Translations under genes and position numbers: made by a program
NCBI RefSeq assembly: GCF_009760925.1
Contig: NZ_VRLV01000021.1
Coordinates: 124,001-188,000 of the forward strand
Reading direction: 5' to 3'
Source: Nonomuraea typhae
GTDB taxonomy: Bacteria; Actinomycetota; Actinomycetes; Streptosporangiales; Streptosporangiaceae
Length of the DNA: 64,000 bases
Notes under the pieces: model-generated
The model's database searches: none
Seen by the model: only the letters and a program-made list of their open reading frames with translations
What the model was told of the DNA's origin: nothing
Part shown: positions 30,637-39,290 of the stretch, piece by piece
Position numbering within the stretch: the stretch's first letter is position 1
How the letters are laid out: each line of letters opens with the position of its first letter

Positions 30637-32124
30637 ATGAACACGAACTCCGCCGCCGGACGGCGCGCCTGGATCGCCCTGGCAGTCCTCAGCTCGATCG
30701 CGCTGCTGCTCTCCATCGACGTCAGCGTGTTGTACCTGGCGCTGCCGCACATGAGCGCCGAGCTCGGCGCCACCGGCCCGCAGCAACTGTGGATCATGGA
30801 CATCTACTCGTTCATGCTGGCCGGCTTCCTCGTCACCATGGGCACGCTCGGCGACCGGATCGGCCGGCGCAGGCTCCTGCTGGCCGGAGCCGCCGCCTTC
30901 GGCGTGCTGTCCGTCGTGGCCGCCTTCTCCGCCAGCGCCGAGATGCTGGTCGTGACCCGGGCCCTGCTGGGCGTCGCCGGGGCCACGCTGATGCCGTCGT
31001 CGATGGCGCTGATCCGCAACATCTTCCACGACCCCAAGCAGATGGGGGCGGCGATCGGGATCTGGTTCAGCTGCTTCATGGGCGGCATGGCCGTCGGCCC
31101 GTTCGTGGGCGGGCTGCTGCTGGAGCACTTCTGGTGGGGCTCGGCCTTCCTGCTCGGCGTGCCGTTCATGCTCGTGGTGCTGCTCGCCGGTCCGGCCGTG
31201 CTGCCGGAGTACCGCGACCGTACAGCCGGCCGCCTCGACCCGGTGAGCGTCGTGTTGTCGCTGGCCGCGATCCTGCCGCTCATCTACGGGCTCAAGGAGG
31301 TCGCCCGGGGCGGCTGGCAGCTCGTCCCCGTCGCCGCGCTGGTGGCTGGCCTGGCGCTCGGCGCCGTGTTCGTGCGCCGCCAGCGCCGCCTGGCCGACCC
31401 GCTGCTCGACCTGCGCCTGTTCGGCAACCGTGCCTTCGCCTCCTCCCTGACGCTGATGCTGCTCGGCGGCGTGGTGATGGCCGGGATCACGCTGACGGCC
31501 ACCACGTTCCTGCAGTCGGTGGCCGGGCTGTCCCCGCTGGCGGCCGGGCTGTGGATGGTGCCGCCGAGCCTGATCATGATCGTCGCGCTGTCGGCCGGTC
31601 CGATGCTGGCCCGGCGGGTCCAGCCCGCCTACGTGATGGCCGGCGGCCTGGTGCTGGGCGCGGCCGGGATGGCGCTGATGACGCTGGCCACCCCCGGCAA
31701 CGGCGTGGCCTTCGTGATCCTCGGGCTGGTGGTGGCCCAGGCGGGCATCGCGCTGCCGATGAGCCTGAGCAACGGGATCATGATGGCCGCCGCCCCGGCG
31801 GAGAAGGCGGGTTCGGCGGCCGCGATCGCCGAGACCAGCGGCGAGTTCGGGGTGGCGGTGGGCGTGGCCGCGCTGGGCAGCCTGGCCGCCGCGGTCTTCC
31901 GGGCGGGGCTGCCGGAGGGGATCGCCGCGGACACCATCGCGGGTGCGGCGGCCGAGACGGCCCACCAGCCGCTGCTGCTGGAGGCGGCGCGGGCGGCCTA
32001 CACCTCGGGCCTGCACGCGGTCTCCGGCCTGGGCGCCCTGGTCTTCCTGGGCCTGGCCGTGCTGACCGTGGTGGTGCTGCGGGAGCGCGGCGTCAGGGCG
32101 GAGCCGGTGCCGGCCGCCGCGTGA
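30637..32124 (+). CDS. DHA2-family MFS exporter (SmvA-like)
   Basis: 495 aa, fourteen predicted helices. LLSIDVSVLYLALPHMSAELG in helix 1, GTLGDRIGRRRLL in the loop, AVGPFVGGLLLEHFWWGSAF in helix 5 and the late GIALPMSLSNGIMMAA match the SmvA/EmrB group exporting cationic dyes or antibiotics. It is divergent from the AfsR-type regulator with a 59-nt promoter region, so it is probably under that regulator's control. It is followed by a strong intrinsic terminator. Confidence 0.88.
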   Translation: MNTNSAAGRRAWIALAVLSSIALLLSIDVSVLYLALPHMSAELGATGPQQLWIMDIYSFMLAGFLVTMGTLGDRIGRRRLLLAGAAAFGVLSVVAAFSASAEMLVVTRALLGVAGATLMPSSMALIRNIFHDPKQMGAAIGIWFSCFMGGMAVGPFVGGLLLEHFWWGSAFLLGVPFMLVVLLAGPAVLPEYRDRTAGRLDPVSVVLSLAAILPLIYGLKEVARGGWQLVPVAALVAGLALGAVFVRRQRRLADPLLDLRLFGNRAFASSLTLMLLGGVVMAGITLTATTFLQSVAGLSPLAAGLWMVPPSLIMIVALSAGPMLARRVQPAYVMAGGLVLGAAGMALMTLATPGNGVAFVILGLVVAQAGIALPMSLSNGIMMAAAPAEKAGSAAAIAETSGEFGVAVGVAALGSLAAAVFRAGLPEGIAADTIAGAAAETAHQPLLLEAARAAYTSGLHAVSGLGALVFLGLAVLTVVVLRERGVRAEPVPAAA

Positions 32125-32137
32125 AGGATCACCCGCT

Positions 32138-32167
32138 GACCGCAAGGGGAACTCGCCCCTTGCGGTC
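32138..32167 (+). terminator. Intrinsic terminator after the exporter
   Basis: GACCGCAAGGGG (32138-32149), loop AACTCG, CCCCTTGCGGTC (32156-32167): a perfect 12-bp stem, 13 nt after the stop, followed by TTTCGGGTTCT. Confidence 0.85.
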
Positions 32168-32338
32168 TTTCGGGTTCTCCTCCTTCCGCAGCTTCCGGGT
32201 TCTCCTCCCTCCCGAGCTTTCGGGGTCTCCTCCTTCCTGAGCTTCTGGGTTCTCCACCTCCCCGAGCTTTCGGGTTCTCCTCCTCCCCGAGCTTCCGGGT
32301 TCCCCACCTCCCCGAGCTTTCGGGGTCTCCTCCTTCCT
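32164..32338. repeat. 25-bp tandem repeat array, seven copies
   Basis: Seven head-to-tail units of exactly 25 bp at 32164, 32189, 32214, 32239, 32264, 32289 and 32314, consensus GAGCTTTCGGGTTCTCC then TCCTYCCC. Units 3 and 7 are identical. Unit 1 overlaps the descending arm of the terminator. The length is not a multiple of three and there are no spacers, so it is neither coding nor CRISPR. The minus strand is purine-rich. Confidence 0.88.
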
Positions 32339-32429
32339 GAGGAGGAGGGAAGCGCTGGGGCGGCGGCAGGATGAGGTCTGTCCTTTGGTCTCTGGTGGGA
32401 GAGAAGACCGGTCGATCAAGCTTTCTGAC

Positions 32430-34034
32430 ATGTCGTTGATTTCCGCTTTTCTGGCGGTGACCACTGGCCTGTCGGTCTTAGCGCCGACCCCTCCGACCCC
32501 GTCGCCCCCCGCGGCGCAGCAGAGCTGGCCCTACCCGGCGGCTCCCGTACCCTTCCCGCTCCCGCCGGGCCTGGAGAAGACCACCTCCGCGGCCCCGCGC
32601 ACCCCGGAGCCCGGCGCCCCCGCCTGGTGTCCCGCGCTTCCCGGCCGCCGGGCCGAGTGCGGCACCGTGTCCCGCCCCCTGGTGGCGGGCAAGCCGGAAC
32701 TCGGCACGATCGACGTGGCCTACGCGCTGGTCCGCCGCGAGAACGAGGCGGCTCCGGCCAAGAACACCGTCATGGTCAACCCGGGCGGCCCCGGCGGCGC
32801 CCCGATCGCGATCGCCGCGTGGTACGCGGCGCTGACCGCCCCGCTGCGCGCCGACCACGACCTGCTGCTCATCGACCCGCGCGGCACCGGCCAGTCGGGC
32901 ACGCTGAGCTGCGGCATCGGTGACCTCATCCTCAACGGCCGGGCGGAGCTGCGGCGCATGGCCGCCCAGTGCGGAGCCAACCTCGGCCCGCGGGCCGAGG
33001 GCTACACCTCGGCCGCCACCGCCGACGACTTCAACGCGGTCCGGCAGAGGCTCGGCCTGGGCAAGGTCGTCCTGTACGGCGTGTCCTACGGCACCTACCT
33101 GATGCCGATCTACGCCGAGCGGCACCCGGACTCCGTGCGCTCGATCGTGGTGTCGGCCGCCTTCCCGGTCACCTTCGACTCGCTCGGCGGCCCGAGCGCC
33201 CGGCAGATCTCTCTGACCCTGCGCCGCATCTGCGCGCGCAGCGGCGCCTGCGACGGCGCGGCCACGGTGCGGGACCTGCGCAAGGTGAACGCGCGGCTAC
33301 GCGTCAGGCCGGTCGAGCTGACCATCACGGTCGGCGGCCGCCCGCACACGATGACGCTGGACGAGAGCCTCTTCGCCATGGTCCTCACCTTCGCCGCCAG
33401 CGGCGGTGTGGGCGGCTCTCCCGACGTGGTGCCGCTGATCGGCCGGATGCCGGCCCACCTCCACAAGGCGGCCAGGGGGGACGTGCGGCCGCTGGCCGCC
33501 GAGCTCACCGCGGCCTTCCAGGAGTACGCCGACACGGCGGCCGGCGGGGACAACTCCCTGACGCTCACCGTGGTCTGCAACGACTACACGCGCGCCTGGT
33601 CGGTGGACGCGCCGCTGCGCACGCGCCGGCGTCAGTTCGACCGGGCGGTCAGGGCCGCGGACCCGGCCGGGTTCGGCGCCTTCAGCAGGGAGAGCTTCGC
33701 CTCCAGCGCACCCGACGGCGGCGACGCGTGCATCGAGTGGCCGAAGGAGGGGACGGCCCGGCCGTACAAGCTGACCGGGAAGCTGCCCGACGTGCCCACG
33801 CTGGTGCTCGCCGGCGACCTGGACAACAACACCCCGGAGGAGAACAGCAGGCTGAACGCCGCGCAGTTCCCGCGGGCGACGTTCCTGGTGGTGCCGAACA
33901 CCGGGCACGCCCCGGAGATGGACGCCACGGGCTGTGCGATCTCCGTGGTGACCGGGTTCATCAGGGACGAGCGGCTGGGTGACACCTCGTGCCTGGCCCA
34001 CATCCCGCCGCCCAAGGTGAGTAAACCCTATTGA
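32430..34034 (+). CDS. Secreted alpha/beta-hydrolase, TAP-like family
   Basis: 534 aa with a signal sequence (MSLISAFLAVTTGLSVLAPT) and a Pro-rich linker. MVNPGGPGGAP forms the oxyanion region, Ser219 in YGVSYGT is the nucleophile, LAGDLDNNTP holds the acid and PNTGHAPE the His. These are the blocks of the tripeptidyl-aminopeptidase-like secreted hydrolases, a relative of the enzyme at 4590-6053. ATG 32430 is chosen for the signal; an in-frame start at 32385 would give a hydrophilic leader. The ribosome site is weak. Confidence 0.82.
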   Translation: MSLISAFLAVTTGLSVLAPTPPTPSPPAAQQSWPYPAAPVPFPLPPGLEKTTSAAPRTPEPGAPAWCPALPGRRAECGTVSRPLVAGKPELGTIDVAYALVRRENEAAPAKNTVMVNPGGPGGAPIAIAAWYAALTAPLRADHDLLLIDPRGTGQSGTLSCGIGDLILNGRAELRRMAAQCGANLGPRAEGYTSAATADDFNAVRQRLGLGKVVLYGVSYGTYLMPIYAERHPDSVRSIVVSAAFPVTFDSLGGPSARQISLTLRRICARSGACDGAATVRDLRKVNARLRVRPVELTITVGGRPHTMTLDESLFAMVLTFAASGGVGGSPDVVPLIGRMPAHLHKAARGDVRPLAAELTAAFQEYADTAAGGDNSLTLTVVCNDYTRAWSVDAPLRTRRRQFDRAVRAADPAGFGAFSRESFASSAPDGGDACIEWPKEGTARPYKLTGKLPDVPTLVLAGDLDNNTPEENSRLNAAQFPRATFLVVPNTGHAPEMDATGCAISVVTGFIRDERLGDTSCLAHIPPPKVSKPY

Positions 34035-34044
34035 ATCCATAGGG
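34026..34044 (+). terminator. Weak hairpin at the hydrolase stop codon
   Basis: CCCTAT and ATAGGG pair around a 7-nt loop that contains the TGA stop; an AT-rich tail follows. A 6-bp stem, so termination is uncertain. Confidence 0.3.
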
Positions 34045-34087
34045 ATTTAGGGTAATTCTGAAGGCCCGACCTCACGGAGGAGCCTCG

Positions 34088-34582
34088 ATGAGCGTCACCG
34101 ACGAGCTGCTGGCCAACGCCGAGCGATACGCCGCCACCTTCGACAAGGGGGACCTGCCGCTGCCACCCGGCAAAGGCGTCGCCGTCGTCGCCTGCATGGA
34201 CGCGCGTCTGAACGTCTACGGCCTCCTCGGCCTGCGCGAAGGGGACGCGCACGTCATCCGCAACGCCGGCGGTGTCATCACCGCCGACGAGCGGCGCAGC
34301 CTCGCGATCAGCCAGCGGCTCCTGGGCACCACCGAGATCATCCTCATCCATCACACCGACTGCGGCATGCTGACGTTCACCGACGACGCGTTCAAGGAGG
34401 CCATCCGGGCCGAGACCGGCATCAAGCCGGACTGGTCCGCCGAGGCGTTCTCCGACCTCGAAGGCGATGTCGCGCAGTCGATCGCGCGCGTCAGGGCCGA
34501 CCCGTTCATCCCGCATCGCGATGCCGTGCGCGGCTTCGTCTACGAGGTGGAGACCGGCCGCCTGCGCGAGGTGAAGGGCTGA
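34088..34582 (+). CDS. Beta-class carbonic anhydrase
   Basis: 164 aa, strong GGAGG site. Zinc ligands Cys36 (in CMDAR, with the Asp38/Arg40 dyad), His89 and Cys92 (HHTDC) are all present. It belongs to the short beta-CA clade typical of actinobacteria, interconverting CO2 and bicarbonate in the cytoplasm. No signal peptide. A bidirectional hairpin separates it from the convergent TM2 gene. Confidence 0.93.
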   Translation: MSVTDELLANAERYAATFDKGDLPLPPGKGVAVVACMDARLNVYGLLGLREGDAHVIRNAGGVITADERRSLAISQRLLGTTEIILIHHTDCGMLTFTDDAFKEAIRAETGIKPDWSAEAFSDLEGDVAQSIARVRADPFIPHRDAVRGFVYEVETGRLREVKG

Positions 34583-34588
34583 CGGCCG

Positions 34589-34611
34589 TGCCGGGGGCCC
34601 GGCCCCCGGCA
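34589..34611. terminator. Bidirectional hairpin terminator
   Basis: TGCCGGGGG and CCCCCGGCA pair perfectly (9 bp) around a 5-nt loop, between the convergent carbonic anhydrase and TM2 genes. Confidence 0.7.
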
Positions 34612-34614
34612 TCC

Positions 34615-34821
34615 TCACTTGGCCAGCGGCCTGCCCTCCTTGTCGGTGAACTTGCCCACCAGGATCATGAAGAAGTCGATCAGCACCCAGATGCCCAGCC
34701 CGCCGATGGTGACCAGCTGCAGCACGCCGGTGCCGATCTTGCCCACGTAGAAGCGGTGGACGCCGAGGGCTCCGAGGAAGAAGCAGAGCGCGGCGGTGAC
34801 GATCCAGGACTTGGAGGCCAT
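34615..34821 (-). CDS. TM2-domain membrane protein
   Basis: 68 aa with two hydrophobic helices around GALGVHRFYVGKIGTGVLQL and GIWVLIDFFMILVGKF, the full TM2 domain signature. Such small inner-membrane proteins have no settled role in bacteria. KSWIV at the start and KEGRPLAK at the end are polar, giving short cytoplasmic tails. Confidence 0.9.
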   Translation of the reverse strand: MASKSWIVTAALCFFLGALGVHRFYVGKIGTGVLQLVTIGGLGIWVLIDFFMILVGKFTDKEGRPLAK

Positions 34822-34902
34822 GGGGGAGCGCCTTTCCCGTAGGTGATGAAGTGGGAAGGACGATCCCCGGCCGCCATTGACGGGTGATGGACGAACGGTT
34901 GA

Positions 34903-35298
34903 TCAGGCGCTCGCCCGGCGCGGTGCGACGATCAGCCCGTAGATCACCAGCACGCTGATCGCGATGCTGATCACCGAGTAGACCGGGTAGGCGCCGAGGA
35001 AGGCGAACTGCCCGATCATGGACAGGCCGCAGAACACGATGCCGAGCACCCGCGCCCACGTCTTCCCGGCCAGGATGCCGAGCGCCACCGCGATCTGCGC
35101 CAGCCCGATGATCACCCAGATCCAGCCCCAGGTGTTGTAGTCGAGCACCAGCAGTTGCCCGCCGGGCGTCAGGTAGACGTCCTGCCGGAAGAAGGCGATG
35201 ACGCCCTGGATCACATGGAAGAACCCGAGGATGACGCCGAGCATGCCGGCGAATCCGAGCCAGCCGGAGTGGCCGGGCTCTGTGTAGTGCATGGCCAT
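34903..35298 (-). CDS. Four-helix membrane protein, DUF7144-like
   Basis: 131 aa from ATG 35298, preceded by GGGGAG. Four membrane helices: GWLGFAGMLGVILGFFHVIQ, TWGWIWVIIGLAQIAVALGI, WARVLGIVFCGLSMIGQFAF and VISIAISVLVIYGLIV. The order and the central TWGWI/TWARV pair match an actinobacterial family of unknown function (DUF7144 by recall). 81 nt separate it from the TM2 gene, same strand. Confidence 0.75.
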   Translation of the reverse strand: MAMHYTEPGHSGWLGFAGMLGVILGFFHVIQGVIAFFRQDVYLTPGGQLLVLDYNTWGWIWVIIGLAQIAVALGILAGKTWARVLGIVFCGLSMIGQFAFLGAYPVYSVISIAISVLVIYGLIVAPRRASA

Positions 35299-35385
35299 CT
35301 CACTCCCCTTTCGCCTCTTCTGGAGGTGCCCCACTCCGGTACGGCAGGCGCGCGGATTGCCCAACGGTGGGAGGGAATTTGCGAT

Positions 35386-35784
35386 TCACGGACGGACGCC
35401 GAGATGTTCGGCGAGGCGGTCCAGCGATTCCAGCCAGGCGGCCCGCACGTGCTCCTCGGCGGCACCGAGATGCTGGAACCGCAGGACGGTCCCGTCGCGC
35501 TCGCCCCGCAGGGTGACGGTGACGAGCGCGGCACCGGAGGTGAACACCAGCCGGTCGGGCACGCTGGCCTCCTGGTAGAAGCCGCCCAGGGTGGCCTCGA
35601 AGCCGTGCTCGCCGACGAGCGTGGCCTGCCAGGCGCCGCCCGGCCGAGGGTCCAGGACGACGCGGCCCGGCGGCGTGGTGAAGATGCGCGGGCCGAACCA
35701 GCGGGCGAAGCGCTCGGGGGTGGTCCAGGCGGCGTAGACCTGGTCGGGCGGGGCGGCGAGGGCGCGTTCGACGGAGTACTCCAT
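35386..35784 (-). CDS. SRPBCC/AHSA1-like protein
   Basis: 132-aa Bet-v1-like hydrophobic-cavity protein: ERALAAPPDQVYAAWTTPERFARWFGP is the classical AHSA1 opening, and the C-terminal helix HVRAAWLESLDRLAEHL closes the cavity. Ligand unknown. Lies alone between a membrane protein and a hydrolase, all minus strand. Confidence 0.88.
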   Translation of the reverse strand: MEYSVERALAAPPDQVYAAWTTPERFARWFGPRIFTTPPGRVVLDPRPGGAWQATLVGEHGFEATLGGFYQEASVPDRLVFTSGAALVTVTLRGERDGTVLRFQHLGAAEEHVRAAWLESLDRLAEHLGVRP

Positions 35785-35819
35785 GCCTCCACGGTGCGCG
35801 CGGGCACTTACGGTCCCCT

Positions 35820-36575
35820 TCAGGCCGGCTTAAGGAACGCCTCGACGTCGGCGGGGAAGTCCGGGTGGCGGAACGTCCGGAGATGACTGGCCCCGGGGTA
35901 GACCAGCAGCTTCCCGTGCGGCAGGCCGTCCGCGGTCTCCCGGAACAGCTCGGGCGTGTAGGCCAGATCGCGCTCGCCCCCGACGACCAGGATGGGCGTC
36001 TGCATGGCCGGCAGCCGCTCGCGCACGTCGAAGGCGTCCTCGGCCTGGGCGAAGTGCAGCATGTCGTGGGGGTTGGCGGGCCGGATCGCGGGGTCGGCCA
36101 GCCACATGAGCGCGGTGAAGAAGGCCCGGGTGACCGGGTTGCCCCCGGCCAGCGGCGCCAGGTGCTGCGCGCCCCGGCGCCCGGCGGCGACGGCCTCGGT
36201 GTAGCGGCGCTGGGCCCGGCGGGTGTGCGGCGGCAGCGTGTACGCGGCGCCCGCCACCACCATGCGGTTGACCACGCCCGGATGGTCGGCCGCCAGTTGC
36301 AGGGCCAGGGAGCCGCCCGAGGACATGCCCAGCACGTCCACCGGCTGGCCGAAGCGCTTGCGCAGGTCGAGGGCGTGCTGTTCGGCGATGTCGGCCATCG
36401 TGGTGCCGGGCGGCATGTTGGGCGCCCGGTTCACCGCGTAGACCCGGAAGCGCGTGCCCAGCGCGGTCAGGACCGGCAGCTCTCCGGGGCTCAGCTTGGC
36501 GGAGTGCTCGGGTGTGAACCAGCGCAGCACTACCAGTGGATGCCCGGTGCCCAGCTCCAGCCAGGGAAGGTCCAT
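35820..36575 (-). CDS. Alpha/beta-hydrolase
   Basis: 251 aa. The nucleophile elbow is GMSSGG (GxSxG), the acid is in VGGERDLAYTPE and the His in GASHLRTFRHPD. No signal peptide, so cytoplasmic. It lies 36 nt upstream of nothing coupled; the 35-nt gap to the SRPBCC gene suggests it may be co-transcribed with it. The substrate cannot be told from sequence. Confidence 0.83.
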   Translation of the reverse strand: MDLPWLELGTGHPLVVLRWFTPEHSAKLSPGELPVLTALGTRFRVYAVNRAPNMPPGTTMADIAEQHALDLRKRFGQPVDVLGMSSGGSLALQLAADHPGVVNRMVVAGAAYTLPPHTRRAQRRYTEAVAAGRRGAQHLAPLAGGNPVTRAFFTALMWLADPAIRPANPHDMLHFAQAEDAFDVRERLPAMQTPILVVGGERDLAYTPELFRETADGLPHGKLLVYPGASHLRTFRHPDFPADVEAFLKPA

Positions 36576-36616
36576 GCCTCCAGTGTGGCCTGTGAGGCCC
36601 CGCTCACGCGCGGCCC

Positions 36617-37582
36617 TCAGGCAAGACGTTCGGCGGCCTCGCGGGTCAGCGCGTGCTCCAGCAGCAGCCCGTCGGCGAAGCGCTCCAGTTCCCCGGCGAC
36701 CAGCTCGCCCAGCAGCCCGCGCTCGGCTCCCAGGCTGCCCGCGATGTGCGGGGTGAGCACGACGTTCGGCAGCGTGAACAGCGGCGAGCCCGGCACCGGC
36801 GGCTCGGGGTCGGTGACGTCCAGGGCGGCGAACAGGTCGGGCCGCCCGGCCAGCACCTCGACCAGCGCGGCCTCGTCGAGGATCGCGCCGCGGGCGGTGT
36901 TGATCAGCGTGGCCCCCTGCCGCATCGAGCCCAGCAGCTCCCGCCCCACCAGCCCGCGGGTCTCGTCCAGCAGCGGGGTGTGCACGCTGACCACGTCGCT
37001 GGTCGCGAAGAGCTCCGCCAGCTCCACCATCCGCACCCCGTCGTACGGCCCGGCGAACGGGTCATGGGCCACCACGTCCACGGCCAGCGCCCGCAGCCGG
37101 TCCACGACCAGCCGCCCGATCGCGCCCAGCGAGAGAAGCCCGACGCGCGAGCCGTACAACCCGGGCTGGGGCACCCGCGTCATGGGCGCGCCGGCGGCCC
37201 GGGCGCCGAGCGCGTACCGCCAGCCGCCCTTGAGCGCGTAGACGATCTGCGCGTAGGTGAAGTCGGCGACGGGCACGGCGTTGGCCCGGTAGGCGGAGAC
37301 GAGCGGGACTTCCCGCGCCCAGAACTCGGGCGTGACGAGCTTGCGCACCGATCCGGCGGCGTACAGGACGAGCTTCAGCCGCGGCATGGCGTCCAGGAGG
37401 GCGGCGTCGAGCACGGGCGCGCCCCAGCTCGTGCACAGAACCTCGACAGGGCCGAGCCGGGCGGGGTCGGCGTGCGCGGCGGGGCCGTACACGATCTCGG
37501 CTCTGGCCCGGATGCGGTCGAGGACGGGAGCGTAGACGTCGGAGAACACCTCGGGGCGGTGGAGGAAGGCCGCGGCTAACAC
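36617..37582 (-). CDS. D-isomer-specific 2-hydroxyacid dehydrogenase
   Basis: 321 aa. NAD-binding Rossmann part near residue 150 (VGLLSLGAIGRLVVDRL; the first Gly of GxGxxG is Ser, a change tolerated in some members), then the catalytic set: Arg in INTARGAI, Glu in DVTDPEPP and His in LTPHIAGS. It reduces a 2-keto acid, or oxidises the D-2-hydroxy acid, with NAD(P). GTG 37582 follows GGAGGT almost directly, a very short spacing with no better start downstream. It is divergent from the ABC operon at 37668. Confidence 0.87.
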   Translation of the reverse strand: MLAAAFLHRPEVFSDVYAPVLDRIRARAEIVYGPAAHADPARLGPVEVLCTSWGAPVLDAALLDAMPRLKLVLYAAGSVRKLVTPEFWAREVPLVSAYRANAVPVADFTYAQIVYALKGGWRYALGARAAGAPMTRVPQPGLYGSRVGLLSLGAIGRLVVDRLRALAVDVVAHDPFAGPYDGVRMVELAELFATSDVVSVHTPLLDETRGLVGRELLGSMRQGATLINTARGAILDEAALVEVLAGRPDLFAALDVTDPEPPVPGSPLFTLPNVVLTPHIAGSLGAERGLLGELVAGELERFADGLLLEHALTREAAERLA

Positions 37583-37601
37583 ACCTCCGATCTTACATTT
37601 G

Positions 37602-37618
37602 CCTACTATTCAGGTAGG
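37602..37618. promoter_or_regulatory. Inverted repeat in the AT-rich divergent promoter region
   Basis: CCTAC-TATTCAG-GTAGG lies in the AT-rich gap between the dehydrogenase and the ABC operon (37583-37667). Position suits an operator controlling one or both directions; the half-sites are only 5 bp. Confidence 0.4.
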
Positions 37619-37667
37619 TATTATCGTTTTGTCGCGTAAGCCCCCGGAAGTGAAGGGTTGTCGCCCC

Positions 37668-39290
37668 ATGTCCTCAACCAGACCCGCGATTCTCAGCGTT
37701 GCCATGCTCGCCGTCGTAGGGCTGCTGAGCTCCTGTGGTGGCGGCGGCACGGGGGCGGCGGCCAAAGCGGCCGGCGGCCAGCCGAAGTACGGCGGCACGC
37801 TCACCTACCTGGAGCACCAGCCGCCCACCTGCCTCTACCTCCCGGCGGCCGGGTTCTATCCCAACGGCGGCGTGCTCAACCAGCTCACCGACAAGCTCAC
37901 CTGGCAGAACCCCGAGACCCTGAAGATCGAGCCGTGGATCGCCACCAAGTGGGAGGTCAACGACGACGCCACCGAGTACACCTTCCACCTGCGCGACGGC
38001 GTGACCTTCAGCGACGGCAGCCCGCTCGACGCCGCGGCGGTCGCGGCCAACTTCGACGTCTACGGCAAGGGCGACGAGAAGCTCAAGCTGCCGCCGGCCG
38101 AGTTCGTCAACAACTATGAGCGCTCCGAAGTCGTCGACGCCAAGACGGTCAGGTTCTTCTTCGACAAGCCCTCCCCGGGCTTCCTCCAGGGCACCTCGGT
38201 GATCGGGGCCGGGCTGGTGGCCAAGAAGACGATCGGCCTGCCGTACGAGGAGCAGTGCCAGCTCAAGAACGTGATCGGCTCGGGACCGTTCACCGTGGCC
38301 AAGCAGGTCGTGGACAAGGAGATCGACCTTCAGGCGCGCAAGGACTACAACTGGGCGCCGCCGTCCGCCAAGCATCAGGGGCGCGCCTACCTCGACCTGA
38401 TCAAGATCATCGTCACGCCCGAGGACAACGTCCGGGTGGGCGCGCTGACCTCCGGCCAGGCCGACTACGTGCGCTACGTGCAGGCGTACGACGAGCAGAC
38501 GGTCAAGTCGGCCGGCTTCACGGTCAGGGCCGAGCCCACGCGCGGCGTCAACAACGGCCTGTACCTGCGCCCGGCCAACAGCATCCTCAAGGACATCAGG
38601 GTCCGCCGGGCGCTGCTGAAGGGCACGAACGCCAAGGAGGTCGTGGACACGCTCTTCACCGAGAACTACCCGCAGGCCACCTCGGTGCTCAGTCACCTGG
38701 CCCAGGGGTACGCGGACCTGTCGAAGGAACTGGTCCACGACCCCGACGGCGCGAACAAGCTGCTGGACGAGGCCGGCTGGGTCCAGGGCGCCGACGGCGT
38801 CCGGGAGAAGGGCGGCGTCAAGCTGAACCTCGGCGTCTTCGTGGCCGGGCCGCAGCCGCTGTCCAAGCAGACGCTCGAACTCGTCGCCCAGCAGTGGGCC
38901 AAGCTCGGCGTCAAGCTGGAGATCCGCCCCGCCGACGCGGGCACCCAGGCCGTGGACATCAAGAACGCGGAGAAGACCGCGGTCTCGCACAGCATGGTCG
39001 GCCGCGCCGACCAGGACGTGATCAAGAGCCAGTTCCACAGCAAGAACCGCGACGTGATCCTGTCCAACGACGCCAAGCTCGACCGGCTGCTGGAGGAGCA
39101 GTCCGCCCTGCCCGACGTGGACCGGCGCAACGCCAAGGTGGCCGAGATCCAGCGGTACCTGATCGAGCAGGCGTACGCGATCCCGCTGTTCGAGGAGCCC
39201 CAGGTGTACGGCGTGGCCCCGTACGTCCAGGGGGTGGCCTTCGAGGCGGTGGCCCGGCCCAGCTTCTACTCCGTCTGGCTGGATAAATGA
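37668..39290 (+). CDS. ABC importer solute-binding lipoprotein (SBP_bac_5, KPN_01854-like)
   Basis: 540 aa from ATG 37668. Lipoprotein signal with lipobox LSSC, then family-5 binding fold: KYGGTLTYLEHQPPTCLY, NQLTDKLTWQNPETLKIEPW, ATEYTFHLRDGVTFSDG and the late lobe IRVRRALLKG-like region. By recall this matches the KPN_01854 family of binding proteins that occurs in clusters with the enzymes found downstream. It captures a peptide-like or other organic solute outside the membrane and passes it to the two permeases; the ligand is unknown. First gene of the nine-gene operon. Confidence 0.88.
   Translation: MSSTRPAILSVAMLAVVGLLSSCGGGGTGAAAKAAGGQPKYGGTLTYLEHQPPTCLYLPAAGFYPNGGVLNQLTDKLTWQNPETLKIEPWIATKWEVNDDATEYTFHLRDGVTFSDGSPLDAAAVAANFDVYGKGDEKLKLPPAEFVNNYERSEVVDAKTVRFFFDKPSPGFLQGTSVIGAGLVAKKTIGLPYEEQCQLKNVIGSGPFTVAKQVVDKEIDLQARKDYNWAPPSAKHQGRAYLDLIKIIVTPEDNVRVGALTSGQADYVRYVQAYDEQTVKSAGFTVRAEPTRGVNNGLYLRPANSILKDIRVRRALLKGTNAKEVVDTLFTENYPQATSVLSHLAQGYADLSKELVHDPDGANKLLDEAGWVQGADGVREKGGVKLNLGVFVAGPQPLSKQTLELVAQQWAKLGVKLEIRPADAGTQAVDIKNAEKTAVSHSMVGRADQDVIKSQFHSKNRDVILSNDAKLDRLLEEQSALPDVDRRNAKVAEIQRYLIEQAYAIPLFEEPQVYGVAPYVQGVAFEAVARPSFYSVWLDK

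Larger units (their letters stand above)
32125..32429. other. 305-nt gene-free stretch with terminator and repeat
   Basis: Holds the terminator and the 25-bp array. The remaining 32339-32429 contains no credible gene; it should carry the promoter of the hydrolase gene at 32430, but no clear -10/-35 pair is visible. Confidence 0.7.

Noticed and set aside
27437-30640. Very long open frame on the plus strand, about 1067 codons
   Set aside because: It is antisense to the AfsR-like gene over its whole length, has no recognisable domain and an Arg/Gln/Gly-rich composition typical of high-GC shadow frames.
30550-32307. Long minus-strand open frame across the exporter and the repeat array
   Set aside because: Antisense to the exporter; no domain; its N-terminal repeats come only from the 25-bp array, which is not a multiple of three.
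32164-32338. CRISPR array
   Set aside because: The units are directly adjacent with no spacers, units vary, and no cas genes are present.
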